Assembly: GCF_025836975.1 (NCBI RefSeq)
Contig: NZ_CP107548.1
Location: forward strand, 1,054,001 to 1,118,000
Origin: Pollutimonas sp. M17
GTDB taxonomy: Bacteria > Pseudomonadota > Gammaproteobacteria > Burkholderiales > Burkholderiaceae_B
Length of the DNA stretch: 64,000 nt
Direction of reading: 5' to 3'
Under the pieces are notes generated by a model, which did not search any database, was not told the DNA's origin, and was given only the letters and a program-made list of their open reading frames with translations. The translations under genes and the position numbers were made by a program. Positions 45,919-55,146 of this stretch are shown here, piece after piece. The first letter of the stretch is position 1. Each line of letters opens with the position of its first letter.

Positions 45919-46590
45919 GTGAATTATTCCTTTCAATTCGGTCCGGTGTTCGAGGCCTGGCCCCTGCTGCTGCATGGCACGTGGATGACGATCCAGCTGT
46001 CCTTCCTGGCCATGTTGTTCGGGCTGCTGGTGGCCATTGTGTGCGCCTGGGGCAAGACGGCCGGCCCCGCGCCCTTGCGCTGGCTGATCAACGCCTACAT
46101 CGAGATCATCCGCAACACGCCCTTCCTGGTGCAGCTGTTCTTCTTTTTCTTTGCCCTGCCGGCGGTGGGAGTGCGCTGGTCGCCGTACACGGCCGCGCTG
46201 GTGGCCATGGTGTTCAACCTGGGCGCCTACGCGACCGAGATCGTGCGCGCCGGCATCGAATCCATCCCGAAGGGGCAGATCGAGGCCGGGCTGGCGCTGA
46301 ACCTGTCGCGCCTCGAGATCTTCCGCTACGTGATCCTCAAGCCCGCGCTCAAAGCCATCTATCCAGCGCTGACCAGCCAGTTCATTTTGCTGATGCTGGC
46401 CTCCAGCGTGGTCTCGGTGATCTCGGCCGACGATCTGACCTCGGTGGCGGCGAACCTTCAGTCCGAGACCTTCCGAAGCTTCGAGATCTACATCGTGATC
46501 ACGGTGATCTACCTGCTGCTGACGCTGGCCTTCTCCTACCTGTTCCGGCTGGTGTTCCAGTGGGGCCTTAACTATCCGGACCGCCGATAA
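45919..46590 (+). CDS. Polar-amino-acid-type ABC transporter permease (first subunit)
   Basis: From GTG 45919 the protein has 223 residues (TTG 45907 is the longer alternative). It is a HisM/GltJ-type permease with three to five spans and the coupling motif EAGLALNLSRLEIFRYVILK; N-terminal PLLLHGTWMTIQLSFLAMLF and IIRNTPFLVQLFFFFF are typical. It overlaps the second permease by 1 bp. Confidence 0.9.
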   Translation: MNYSFQFGPVFEAWPLLLHGTWMTIQLSFLAMLFGLLVAIVCAWGKTAGPAPLRWLINAYIEIIRNTPFLVQLFFFFFALPAVGVRWSPYTAALVAMVFNLGAYATEIVRAGIESIPKGQIEAGLALNLSRLEIFRYVILKPALKAIYPALTSQFILLMLASSVVSVISADDLTSVAANLQSETFRSFEIYIVITVIYLLLTLAFSYLFRLVFQWGLNYPDRR

Positions 46591-47243
46591 TGCGTACGTT
46601 TGGCTATAGCGATTTCTGGTTCATTCTCGAGGCGGCGCAGTGGACGGTGCTGCTTTCGCTGATGGCGTTCGTGGGCGGCGGCATCGTGGGGCTGATCGTG
46701 GCGCTTTCGCGCACGTCCGAAAGCGGCCTGGCACGGACCTTGTCCATGGGCTTCATCCAATTGTTTCGCGGCACGCCGCTGCTGCTGCAGCTGTTCCTGG
46801 TGTTCTTCGGGGCGCCGGTGATCGGGCTGGAGGTCAATCCGTGGGCGGCGGCGGCGGTGGCGCTGACGCTCAATAGCGGGGCCTTCCTGGGCGAGATCTG
46901 GCGCGGTTGCATCGAGGCGATTCCGCGCGGCCAATGGGAGGCGGCCGAGGCGCTGGGACTGTCGTACCGGCACAAGATGCGCGACGTGGTGCTGCCCCAG
47001 GCGCTGAAGATCGCGGTGCCGCCCACGGTGGGCTACCTGGTGCAGATCGTGAAGGGCACGTCGCTGGCGGCCATCATCGGCTTTACCGAACTGACCCGTG
47101 CCGGGCAGATCATCAACAACGCCACTTTCCAGCCCATGGTGGTGTTCTCGGTGGTTGCCGTCGTCTACTTCCTGCTGTGCTGGCCCCTGTCGCTGCTGGC
47201 CGCCTACATGGAACGCCGGCTGGCCATGTCGCTGTCGCGTTGA
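46590..47243 (+). CDS. Polar-amino-acid-type ABC transporter permease (second subunit)
   Basis: The 217-residue permease shows FIQLFRGTPLLLQLFLVFFG, GEIWRGCIEAIPRGQWEAAE and the coupling helix EALGLSYRHKMRDVVLPQAL. It forms the membrane heterodimer with the preceding subunit. A 66-bp gap separates it from the receptor gene. Confidence 0.92.
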   Translation: MRTFGYSDFWFILEAAQWTVLLSLMAFVGGGIVGLIVALSRTSESGLARTLSMGFIQLFRGTPLLLQLFLVFFGAPVIGLEVNPWAAAAVALTLNSGAFLGEIWRGCIEAIPRGQWEAAEALGLSYRHKMRDVVLPQALKIAVPPTVGYLVQIVKGTSLAAIIGFTELTRAGQIINNATFQPMVVFSVVAVVYFLLCWPLSLLAAYMERRLAMSLSR

Positions 47244-47309
47244 TTAGGGTTCGGGAATCCTTCATTCCCTTTTTTTATCACTGTTTTTATCCGACTTTGG
47301 AGACATGAT

Positions 47310-48116
47310 ATGTTTGTTATGAAGAAAATGCGCACGCTCATGGGCGCCACCCTGCTGGCTGGTTGCGCCGCGCTGGCGCTTGGCGCACAATCCGCCGCCG
47401 CGGAAACCATCGACCAGATCAAGGAAAAGGGCGAGCTCACTATCGGCATGCTCGTCGATTTCCCGCCCTACGGCATCCTGAACACCGAAAACAAGCCCGA
47501 CGGCTACGATGCCGACGTGGCCAAGCAATTGGCCAAGGACCTGGGCGTGAAGGTGAACATCGTTCCCGTGACCGGCCCCAACCGCATTCCCTATCTGCTG
47601 ACCAACAAGGTCGACATGCTGGTGGCTTCCCTGGCGATCACGCCCGAGCGCGCCAAGCAGGTCCAGTTCTCCCATCCTTATTCGGCGGCCCAGATCGTGG
47701 TGTTCGGCGGCAAGGACGCCAAGATCGCCACGGCGGAAGACCTGGCCGGCAAGCGTATCGGCGTGGCTCGCGCCAGCACCCAGGATATCGCCGTGACCAA
47801 GGTCGCGCCCAAGGACGCGAACATCCGCCGCTTCGATGACGATGCCTCGGCCATGCAGGCCCTGCTGTCGGGCCAGGTGGATGCCATCGGCTGCTCGACC
47901 ACGGTGGCCGCGCAGATCGCCAAGCGTTCGCCGGACCGTTTCGAAAACAAGTTCGTCCTGCTGCAGCAGGAAATGGCGGTGGCCATGCGTCCGGGCGAAG
48001 CCAACACGCTCAAGACCATCAACGAGCTGGTCGACAAGAACATCCAGAACGGCGAGTTCAGCAAGCTGTTCCAGAAATGGCTGGGCACCCCCTTGCCCGA
48101 GCTGAAGAAATCCTGA
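47310..48116 (+). CDS. Polar-amino-acid-type ABC transporter substrate-binding protein
   Basis: This 268-residue periplasmic receptor has a signal peptide with a Cys at LLAGCAALALGAQSAAAE (signal or lipobox-like). The mature part shows GELTIGMLVDFPPYGILN, GYDADVAKQLAKDLGVKVNI, LTNKVDMLVASLAITPERAK and ARASTQDIAVTK. The fold is that of amino-acid receptors, but the genomic setting is sugar-acid catabolism, so the ligand could be an amino sugar acid such as glucosaminate (inference). Confidence 0.92.
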   Translation: MFVMKKMRTLMGATLLAGCAALALGAQSAAAETIDQIKEKGELTIGMLVDFPPYGILNTENKPDGYDADVAKQLAKDLGVKVNIVPVTGPNRIPYLLTNKVDMLVASLAITPERAKQVQFSHPYSAAQIVVFGGKDAKIATAEDLAGKRIGVARASTQDIAVTKVAPKDANIRRFDDDASAMQALLSGQVDAIGCSTTVAAQIAKRSPDRFENKFVLLQQEMAVAMRPGEANTLKTINELVDKNIQNGEFSKLFQKWLGTPLPELKKS

Positions 48117-48133
48117 TTGCATAGCGATTGACC

Positions 48134-48922
48134 ATGACCGACAGACCAAGCACGCCGGCTGTCGATCCGGAGCGTCCCGCCCAGGGCGGGACGATTATCC
48201 AGATCGAAGCGCTGAATAAATGGTATGACGCCTTCCACGTCCTCACCGACATCGACCTGACCGTGGCCGCGGGCGAACGCATCGTCATCTGCGGCCCGTC
48301 GGGCTCGGGCAAGTCCACGCTGATCCGCTGCATCAACGGCCTGGAAAAGGCCCAGAAAGGCCGCATCGTAGTGGACGGCATCGACCTGACCGCCAAGGCG
48401 GGCAACATCGACGCCGTGCGCCAGGAAGTGGGCATGGTGTTCCAGCAATTCAACTTGTTCCCGCACATGACGGTGCTGCAGAACTGCATGCTGGCGCCCA
48501 TGCGCTCGCGCGGCATCGGCAAGGCCGAGGCCGAGGCGCTGGCCATGAAATACCTGACGCGGGTGCGCATCGGCGATCAGGCGCTCAAGTACCCCAGCCA
48601 GTTATCGGGCGGGCAGCAGCAGCGCGTGGCGATTGCGCGGGCGTTGTGCATGACGCCCAAGGTCATGCTGTTCGACGAGCCCACCTCGGCGCTGGACCCG
48701 GAAATGGTCAAGGAAGTGCTGGACACCATGATAGGGCTGGCCGACGACGGCATGACCATGCTGTGCGTGACCCACGAAATGGGCTTCGCCCGCAGCGTGG
48801 CCAACCGCGTGATCTTCATGGCCGACGGAAAGATTGTGGAGCAGGCCACGCCGGAGCTGTTCTTCAGCAATCCGCGGGAAGAGAAAACCCGCAACTTCCT
48901 GGGCCAGATCCTGAATCACTAG
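48134..48922 (+). CDS. Polar-amino-acid-type ABC transporter ATP-binding protein
   Basis: From ATG 48134 the protein has 262 residues. Walker A is GPSGSGKST, signature [15 protein letters not shown] and Walker [21 protein letters not shown], with H-loop in [16 protein letters not shown]. GlnQ/HisP family. It completes the importer permease-permease-receptor-ATPase. Confidence 0.94.
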   Translation: MTDRPSTPAVDPERPAQGGTIIQIEALNKWYDAFHVLTDIDLTVAAGERIVICGPSGSGKSTLIRCINGLEKAQKGRIVVDGIDLTAKAGNIDAVRQEVGMVFQQFNLFPHMTVLQNCMLAPMRSRGIGKAEAEALAMKYLTRVRIGDQALKYPSQLSGGQQQRVAIARALCMTPKVMLFDEPTSALDPEMVKEVLDTMIGLADDGMTMLCVTHEMGFARSVANRVIFMADGKIVEQATPELFFSNPREEKTRNFLGQILNH

Positions 48923-49015
48923 TGCGCCGCTCCAGCGACGGCCTTTGCCATCGCGGGCATGTCTTTTATCTTCCCCTCCCGGGGCGGGCCGCGCACGGGC
49001 GGCCGAAGCGGAACC

Positions 49016-49789
49016 ATGAATTCGACGCAGCAGATTATCGTGTCTTTATCATCCTTTGGCGCATCCGAAGTGGGGCGCCATGGGCAAGCCTGGTTTGCGC
49101 GGCTTTGCCATGCGGCCGGCGCCGACGGCGTGGAAGTGCGCGGCGAACTGCTGCGCGACCCCGACAATGAGTTGCCGGAACTCGCGGCCATCGTGCGCGA
49201 GACCGGCCTGGCCTGCTTCTATTCCAGTCCCGACATGCTGTGGGACGCCGATGGACGGTTTTCCGCCACGGCGCTCGAGCTGGGCATCGCGCGCGCCCGC
49301 GTGCTGGGCGCGCCTGTCTTGAAAATGTCCATAGGCGGATTCAATGCCGCCTCCGCGGCCGGCCTGGCAGACGTGGATGCACGCTTGCGCCCCCAGGGCC
49401 TGCGCCTTCTTATCGAGAACGACCAGACCGAAAGCGCGGGAACCCTGCCGGCCTTGCAGCGCTTCTTCGGCGGCCTGGACGCCGCCGGGCTTTCCCTGGA
49501 CATGACGTTCGACATGGGCAACTGGCACTGGGTGGGCGAATGCCCGCTGCAGGCCGCGCAGGCGCTTTCGCCCCGTGTCCGGTACGTGCATTGCAAAGGC
49601 GTGCAGCGCACCCCGGCGCGCTGGGTCGCCGTGCCCCTGGAGGATTCGGCCGCGCCCTGGCGCGCCGTTTTCCGCGCCATGCCGCGCGGCCTGCCCCGCG
49701 CCATCGAATACCCGCTGATCGGCGACGATCTCTTGGCCGTTACGCGCAAGGCCGTACAAAAATTGAGAAGTCTGGAGGACAGCTTGTGA
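49016..49789 (+). CDS. Sugar phosphate isomerase/epimerase (TIM barrel)
   Basis: From ATG 49016 the protein has 257 residues. The AP-endonuclease-2-like fold has metal-site regions LRLLIENDQTESAGTLPALQ, LDMTFDMGNWHWVGECPL and RYVHCKGV. It probably isomerises a keto-sugar or keto-acid on the way to 2-keto-3-deoxygluconate. The stop overlaps the kinase start by 4 bp (GTGA). Confidence 0.84.
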   Translation: MNSTQQIIVSLSSFGASEVGRHGQAWFARLCHAAGADGVEVRGELLRDPDNELPELAAIVRETGLACFYSSPDMLWDADGRFSATALELGIARARVLGAPVLKMSIGGFNAASAAGLADVDARLRPQGLRLLIENDQTESAGTLPALQRFFGGLDAAGLSLDMTFDMGNWHWVGECPLQAAQALSPRVRYVHCKGVQRTPARWVAVPLEDSAAPWRAVFRAMPRGLPRAIEYPLIGDDLLAVTRKAVQKLRSLEDSL

Positions 49790-50730
49790 GCAATGCATTG
49801 GATGTGGTTACCTTCGGCGAGGCCATGATGATGCTGGTGGCGGATCGGCCGGGGCCGCTCGAAGAGGCGCAGGCTTTCTACAAGCGTACGGCCGGCGCCG
49901 AAACCAATGTGGCCATCGGCCTGGCGCGCCTGGGACTGAATGTGGGCTGGGCCAGCCGCCTGGGCGCCGATTCCCCCGGGCGCTATCTGCTGGCCGAGAT
50001 GCGGCGCGAAGGCATCGATTGTTCGCACGTGTTCTGCGATCCGACGCAGCGCACGGCCATGCAGTTCAAGGGGCGCGTCACCGATGGCAGCGATCCTCCG
50101 GTGGAATACCATCGCAAGGGCTCCGCCGCCAGCCAGATGCAGGTGGCCGACATCGACGAGCCCTGGCTGGTGGGCGCGCGGCATCTGCACAGCACCGGCG
50201 TGTTCGCCGCCATATCCGACAACTGCTATCAGGTCTCGCGCAAGACCATGAGCCTGATGCGCGCGGCGGGCAAGACCGTGTCGTTCGACCCCAACCTGCG
50301 GCCCACCTTGTGGCCGTCGGCCGACGCCATGCGCGAGGGGATCAATGCGCTTGCCTACGGCGCCGACTGGGTGTTTCCGGGGCTCGAGGAAGGCCGCTTG
50401 CTGACGGGCCTGCAATCGCCCGAGGACATCGCGCGCCACTATCTCCAGCACGGCGCCAGCCTGGTCGTCGTCAAGCTGGGCGCCGACGGCGCGTACTTCG
50501 ACAAGGGCGACGAACAGGCTTATGTGCCGGGCTGCCCGGTCGAGAAAGTGATCGACACCGTGGGCGCCGGCGACGGCTTCGCGGTGGGCGTCATCAGCGC
50601 CTTGCTGGCCGGCCTGCCGCTGCGGCGGGCGGTCGAGCGGGGCAGCTGGATAGGCGCGCGCGCGGTGCAGGTGCTGGGCGATACCGAGGGCCTGCCGACA
50701 CGCGAGGAACTGGAGCAGGCCGGCCGCTGA
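49786..50730 (+). CDS. kdgK: 2-Keto-3-deoxygluconate kinase (PfkB-type sugar kinase)
   Basis: The start GTG 49786 has GGAGG 7 nt upstream; the protein has 314 residues. PfkB marks are DVVTFGEAMMMLVADRPGPL near the N-terminus, AGAETNVAIGLARLGLNVGW, VSFDPNLRPTLWP, VVVKLGADGAY and the catalytic DTVGAGDGFAVGVISAL (anion hole and Asp base). The YHRKGSAA segment is typical of KdgK substrate binding. It phosphorylates KDG to KDPG, the substrate of the Eda encoded 1.1 kb away. Confidence 0.87.
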   Translation: MSNALDVVTFGEAMMMLVADRPGPLEEAQAFYKRTAGAETNVAIGLARLGLNVGWASRLGADSPGRYLLAEMRREGIDCSHVFCDPTQRTAMQFKGRVTDGSDPPVEYHRKGSAASQMQVADIDEPWLVGARHLHSTGVFAAISDNCYQVSRKTMSLMRAAGKTVSFDPNLRPTLWPSADAMREGINALAYGADWVFPGLEEGRLLTGLQSPEDIARHYLQHGASLVVVKLGADGAYFDKGDEQAYVPGCPVEKVIDTVGAGDGFAVGVISALLAGLPLRRAVERGSWIGARAVQVLGDTEGLPTREELEQAGR

Positions 50731-50772
50731 ACCTCTGTCCGCGGCGGTATTTCCGTTTACTGGGAGTCCACG

Positions 50773-51750
50773 ATGAATCGAAAGCAGGTATTGGTTTACA
50801 GAGCCTTGCCGGATGAGCAACTGGAGCGGGTACGGCGGGAACACGACGTGGTGGTCGCCGACCCGCGCATCGCGGGGCAGGAGCAGGCCTTCCTGGATGC
50901 CCTGCCGAATGCGCAGGGTCTGATCGGCTCCAGCTACCCCGTCGATGAGGCTTTGCTGGCGCGCGCGCCGCGGCTGGAAGTCGTCTCCAGCATTTCCGTC
51001 GGAGTTGATAAATACCAGCTGGACGCCTTGCATCGGCGCGGCATCGTCCTGTGCCATACGCCGGGCGTGCTGACCGAGACGGTGGCCGACCTGCTTTTCG
51101 CCATGATGCTGGCCACCAGCCGCCGCATTCTGGAACTGGGCCGTTATGTGCAGCAAGGCCGCTGGAAGCGCAGCATAGGCCAGGACATGTACGGCTGGGA
51201 CGTGCATGGCAAGACGCTGGGCATCCTGGGCTATGGCCGGATCGGCCAGGCCCTGGCGCAGCGCGCGGCGCTGGGCTTCAATATGCCGGTGCTCTACCAC
51301 ACGCGCAGACCCGTCGCCAGCGGATTGCCCGAAGGCAAGGCGCGTTCCGCGACGCTGGACGAGGTGCTGCGGCAGTCCGACTTCATCGTCGTGGTCTTGC
51401 CCCTGACCGCGCAGACCGAGGGCATGATAGGCGAAAAGGAGTTCGCCTCGATGAAGCCGGGTGCCATACTGATCAACGGCGCGCGCGGCCCCATCGTGCA
51501 GGAGACGGCGCTGCTGGATGCCCTGGACCAGGGCCGCCTGCGCGCCGCGGGCCTGGATGTGTTCGACATCGAACCCCTGCCGCAGGATTCTCCGCTGCGG
51601 GATCATCCCAAGGTCCTGCCCTTGCCGCATATCGGCTCGGCAACGCATGAAACCCGGCAGGCGATGGCGGTCATGGCCGTCGACAACCTGCTGCTGGCCT
51701 TGCGAGGCGAGAAGCCGCTGGCGGCCTACGATACGGCGGGCGCCGCGTAA
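50773..51750 (+). CDS. D-2-hydroxyacid dehydrogenase (glyoxylate/2-ketogluconate reductase-like)
   Basis: The 325-residue protein has the cofactor motif [17 protein letters not shown], catalytic Arg in INGARGPIV, Glu in FDIEPLP and His in PLPHIGSATHETR. VDKYQLDALHRRGIVLCHTP resembles GhrB/TkrA enzymes that reduce 2-ketogluconate, hydroxypyruvate or glyoxylate. It is the last gene of the operon, convergent with eda. Confidence 0.89.
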   Translation: MNRKQVLVYRALPDEQLERVRREHDVVVADPRIAGQEQAFLDALPNAQGLIGSSYPVDEALLARAPRLEVVSSISVGVDKYQLDALHRRGIVLCHTPGVLTETVADLLFAMMLATSRRILELGRYVQQGRWKRSIGQDMYGWDVHGKTLGILGYGRIGQALAQRAALGFNMPVLYHTRRPVASGLPEGKARSATLDEVLRQSDFIVVVLPLTAQTEGMIGEKEFASMKPGAILINGARGPIVQETALLDALDQGRLRAAGLDVFDIEPLPQDSPLRDHPKVLPLPHIGSATHETRQAMAVMAVDNLLLALRGEKPLAAYDTAGAA

Positions 51751-51789
51751 GCCGCGCCTCGGCCGGCCAGGCCGCCGCGCCTTTTGTAT

Positions 51790-52410
51790 TTACCGGATCG
51801 CGCAAGCCTGTTGCGCCAGGCGCGTGATCTCATCCCATTGCCGGCCGGCCACGGCCGCTTCGGGCGTCAGCCACGATCCCCCCACGCACTTCACATTGGA
51901 CAAGGCCAGGTATTGCCCGGCATTGGCGGCATTGATTCCGCCGGTCGGGCAGAACACGATATCCGGCAGGGGGCCTTGCAGGGCCTTGAGCAGGGCGACA
52001 CCGCCGACCGCTTCGGCGGGGAACAGCTTCTGCACCTTGAAGCCCTGGTCAGCCGCATACATGGATTCGGAAGCCGTGGCGATGCCCGGCAGGAAGGGGA
52101 TGCCCGACGTCCGCGCCGCCTGCGCAATCTCGGCGGTCAGGCCGGGGCTGACCCCGAAGCGGGCGCCCGCGGCAATGGCGGCCTCGAGCTGTTTGGCGCT
52201 GCGCACCGTGCCGACGCCGACCAGGGCATCGGGCACCGACTGGCTGATCAGCGTGATGGCCTGCAGCGCGGTGTCGGAACGCAAGGTGATCTCCAGGCTG
52301 CGCACGCCGCCCGCCACCAGCGCCTGCGCCAGTTCCACGGCCGTGTCGATGTCCTTGATGACGATGACCGGCATGACGGGGCTCTGTTCGAGTAGTTCAA
52401 GTGCATTCAT
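51790..52410 (-). CDS. eda: KDPG/KHG aldolase
   Basis: The 206-residue protein has the catalytic Glu in RSLEITLRSD (E40) and the Schiff-base Lys in VQKLFPAEAVGG (K128), plus VGVGTVRSAKQLEAA and CPTGGI phosphate binding. It splits 2-keto-3-deoxy-6-phosphogluconate into pyruvate and glyceraldehyde-3-phosphate. It starts 3 bp after the edd stop in the same transcript. Confidence 0.96.
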   Translation of the reverse strand: MNALELLEQSPVMPVIVIKDIDTAVELAQALVAGGVRSLEITLRSDTALQAITLISQSVPDALVGVGTVRSAKQLEAAIAAGARFGVSPGLTAEIAQAARTSGIPFLPGIATASESMYAADQGFKVQKLFPAEAVGGVALLKALQGPLPDIVFCPTGGINAANAGQYLALSNVKCVGGSWLTPEAAVAGRQWDEITRLAQQACAIR

Positions 52411-52413
52411 TGT

Positions 52414-54309
52414 TCATTGCTCGCTATAAGACGGTAAGGATTGTGGTTCAGGCATGGCGTGTTGTCCGGCGGCCTCATCCGGGCCGGACCAGTCCGGATG
52501 CCCGAAGGTGCCCGCGCCGGCTTCGGCGGCGTCGGCATGCAGGCGGAAGGAGGCGAACAGCTCGCGTCCGAATCCCGCCTGGTGGCCGCTGATGTCGACA
52601 GGGGCCGTTGCGCGCCGTGCCCAGTCCGCGGGGGCCAGCACACAGAGCTCGCCCGCGCCGGCGTCCAGCCGCAGCACATCGCCGTCCCGCACATGGGCAA
52701 GGGCGCCGCCGGCCAGCGCTTCAGGAGAAACATGGATGGCGGCGGGAACCTTGCCGGAAGCGCCCGACATGCGTCCATCGGTGACCAGGGCAACCTTGAA
52801 TCCGCGGTCCTGCAAGACGGAAAGCGCCGGGGTCAGCTTGTGCAGTTCGGGCATGCCGTTGGCCTTGGGGCCCTGGTAGCGCACGACGGCGATGAAGTCG
52901 CGTTCCAGTTCGCCTCTATTGTATGCCGCCAGAAGCTCGTCCTGGCTGTCGAACACCGCGGCGGGCGCCTGGACCACCCGGTGCTCGGGCTTGACGGCCG
53001 ATACCTTGATGACGGCGCGGCCCAGATTGCCTTGCAGCAGCTTCAAACCGCCGTCGGGGCTGAAGGGGTTGCTGACCGGCCGTATGACCTGGGTGTCCAG
53101 CGGAACGGGGGTGACCGGCCGCCAGGCCAGCCTGCCTTCGTCCAGATAGGGCTCCTGCGTGTAATGCGCCAGGCCGTCGCCGGCCGCGGTTTTCACGTCT
53201 TCGTGCAGCAGGCCCGCCTTGAGCAGCTCCGCGATGACCAGGCCGATGCCGCCGGCGGCATGGAAGTGGTTCACGTCCGCGCCGCCGTTGGGATAGACGC
53301 GCGCCAGCAAGGGCACGGCCGCCGACAGTTCGGAGAAGTCGTCCCAGTTGACGGCGATGCCCGCGGCCCGCGCAATGGCGACCAGGTGCAGGGTGTGGTT
53401 GGTGGATCCGCCTGTGGCCAGCAGTCCGACGATGCCGTTGACGATGGCTTTCTCGCTGATGACTTCGGCCACCGGCGTGAATTCTTCGCCCTGTGAGCTG
53501 ATCCGCAAGGCACGCTGCGCGGCGGCGCGGGTGAGGGCTTCGCGCAGGGCGGTATTGGGCGGGACGAAGGCGCTGCCGGGCAGGTGCAGGCCCATGATTT
53601 CCATGAGCATCTGGTTGGAGTTGGCCGTGCCGTAGAAGGTGCAGGTGCCGGGGCCGTGATAGGACTGGGATTCGGATTCCAGCAGTTCTTGGCGGCCTAT
53701 CTTGCCCTGGGCATACAGTTGGCGGGTATGGGCCTTGTCGCTGTTGGATATGCCGGTGGCCATAGGGCCGGCGGGTACGAAGATGGCCGGCAGGTGGCCG
53801 AAGGAGAGGGCGCCGATCAGCAGGCCGGGAACGATCTTGTCGCACACGCCCAGGAACAGGCCGGCGTCGAACATCTGGTGGCTGAGGGCGACGGCGGTGG
53901 CCATGGCGATGACGTCGCGCGAGAACAGGCTGAGCTCCATGCCGGTCTGGCCCTGGGTGACGCCGTCGCACATGGCGGGCACGCCGCCGGCGAACTGGGC
54001 GGTGGCGCCGGCGGCGAAGGCGGCCTGCTTGATGAGGGCGGGGTAGGAGGCCAGCGGCTGATGGGCCGAGAGCATGTCGTTGTAGGAGGAGACGATGGCC
54101 AGGTTGGGGCGGGCGGCTTCTTTGAGCCGCTGCTTTTCGGCATCGGGCATGGCGGCGAAGGCGTGGGCCAGGTTGGTGCAGCCCAGGTGGCTGCGCTCGA
54201 TTTTCTTGCCGTAGGCGGCGCGGGAGCGGGCCAGATAGGCGGTCCTGGTTTTGCGGCTGCGGGCGATGATCCGTTCAGTAACGGTGTGGACGACGCTGTT
54301 CAATGCCAT
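52414..54309 (-). CDS. edd: 6-Phosphogluconate dehydratase
   Basis: The 631-residue IlvD/Edd protein is full length. Iron-sulphur cysteines are visible in [20 protein letters not shown] and [17 protein letters not shown], with [19 protein letters not shown] and a C-terminal [20 protein letters not shown]. It dehydrates 6-phosphogluconate to KDPG. A HexR-like operator lies 40 bp upstream of the ATG; eda follows directly. Confidence 0.96.
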   Translation of the reverse strand: MALNSVVHTVTERIIARSRKTRTAYLARSRAAYGKKIERSHLGCTNLAHAFAAMPDAEKQRLKEAARPNLAIVSSYNDMLSAHQPLASYPALIKQAAFAAGATAQFAGGVPAMCDGVTQGQTGMELSLFSRDVIAMATAVALSHQMFDAGLFLGVCDKIVPGLLIGALSFGHLPAIFVPAGPMATGISNSDKAHTRQLYAQGKIGRQELLESESQSYHGPGTCTFYGTANSNQMLMEIMGLHLPGSAFVPPNTALREALTRAAAQRALRISSQGEEFTPVAEVISEKAIVNGIVGLLATGGSTNHTLHLVAIARAAGIAVNWDDFSELSAAVPLLARVYPNGGADVNHFHAAGGIGLVIAELLKAGLLHEDVKTAAGDGLAHYTQEPYLDEGRLAWRPVTPVPLDTQVIRPVSNPFSPDGGLKLLQGNLGRAVIKVSAVKPEHRVVQAPAAVFDSQDELLAAYNRGELERDFIAVVRYQGPKANGMPELHKLTPALSVLQDRGFKVALVTDGRMSGASGKVPAAIHVSPEALAGGALAHVRDGDVLRLDAGAGELCVLAPADWARRATAPVDISGHQAGFGRELFASFRLHADAAEAGAGTFGHPDWSGPDEAAGQHAMPEPQSLPSYSEQ

Positions 54310-54348
54310 GGCGGTGGGCCCTCCGGATAAGTGGCTGACTTTTTGTAT

Positions 54349-54363
54349 TGTAGTTTAACTACA
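54349..54363. promoter_or_regulatory. HexR-like operator upstream of edd
   Basis: TGTAGTTTAACTACA is a perfect inverted repeat around a central T and fits the HexR consensus TGTARTTWWAYTACA. It matches 12 of 15 positions of the site ahead of zwf. Confidence 0.78.
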
Positions 54364-54760
54364 TATCCTGGGCAATATTGCTATTGGGATGTGTCGTTTT
54401 AATGAGCTTTCCTGTTTTGTGGAAAATGCTTTTCCTGTGTTTCTGACTTGGTTATTTGGCTTAATTATTTGGCTTTGTTTATTGTTATAAGGTGATAAGA
54501 GGCACTATCAAGGGTTGTATGGGCGAGGAAGATTATGAAGAGGCGGCGTCTATGGTTTGTCGACTAGAATGTGTATTTTATGTAGTTTTGCTATTTTTTT
54601 TAGTGGCAAAGGAGCCTTACGATCGCTCATATTCAGCAGTGCTTGGCGTGTTTTGATTTTGGTGCTTCCGTTTTTCTTTTTGGCTTGCTGTCTGTGATGA
54701 TGGTGCTCGGTTCTTTAGGCTGGTGTTTGTTAAATGCGTGGATGTTTGAGTTCTTGCCCC
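54364..54760. other. AT-rich intergenic DNA without a recognisable gene
   Basis: About 400 bp rich in T and poor in codon-like structure (runs such as TTATTTGGCTTAATTATTTG), sharply different from the GC-rich neighbours. It carries the edd promoter side on the left and abuts the 222-bp structured repeat on the right. No recognisable gene, tRNA or insertion sequence end is seen. Confidence 0.5.
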
Positions 54761-54982
54761 GGCCCGCCTGCCTGGGCTCCATCCAGGCTAAGCGCATGCG
54801 GTCATGGCAAGCCATGACTCCCCGCCCGATTGCACGGCATCGAGGCGTCCGCGAACTCGCGGGTCGGACAGCCACCGGCTGTCCGAAAACGTCCCGCTCG
54901 AACAGCGCGTCCTTGCATCCTCGATGCCGCGCAATCGGACGGCGCATGCGAACCGCCTGGCCGGAGTCCAGGCAGGCGGGCC
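54761..54982. repeat. Structured palindromic intergenic element, copy 1 (222 bp)
   Basis: The ends pair over 20 bp: 54761-54780 with 54963-54982, one G:U. Inside are 54783-54788 with 54955-54960, 54793-54800 with 54943-54950, a local hairpin GTCATGGC/GCCATGAC at 54801-54818, a 20-bp stem (54826-54845 with 54919-54938, one mismatch) and two apical hairpins, CCGCGA/TCGCGG at 54849-54862 and CGGACAGCC/GGCTGTCCG at 54865-54885. A second copy lies in the same orientation at 59115-59335; the ~167-bp cores differ at about 7 positions. Differences at four paired positions are compensated in both arms. No U-tract follows. Confidence 0.85.
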
Positions 54983-55146
54983 TGATGTGGGTGTCGTTCG
55001 TCCGTGATCGGGGTTGTGGCTAAACGGGCTCGTGACTAGGACCAGGGCTGAGGCTGAGGACGTAACTGCGACTGCGGTGGGCAAGGAGCCATATCATTGG
55101 GGGGCGGAGGAGAATGGCACGGCCTGCCTGCGGCCGCAAACGCGGT

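Noticed and set aside
49219-51648. 809-codon open frame on the minus strand opposite the isomerase, kdgK and hydroxyacid dehydrogenase genes
   Set aside because: It spans three unrelated, well-supported plus-strand genes and shows no recognisable family.
54643-55023. Small frames inside the 222-bp element (54643-55023, 54804-55007) and in copy 2 (59149-59382)
   Set aside because: The translations are just the palindromic repeat read through; both strands give similar frames and no start site or family is evident. They are likely to be misannotated as hypothetical proteins.
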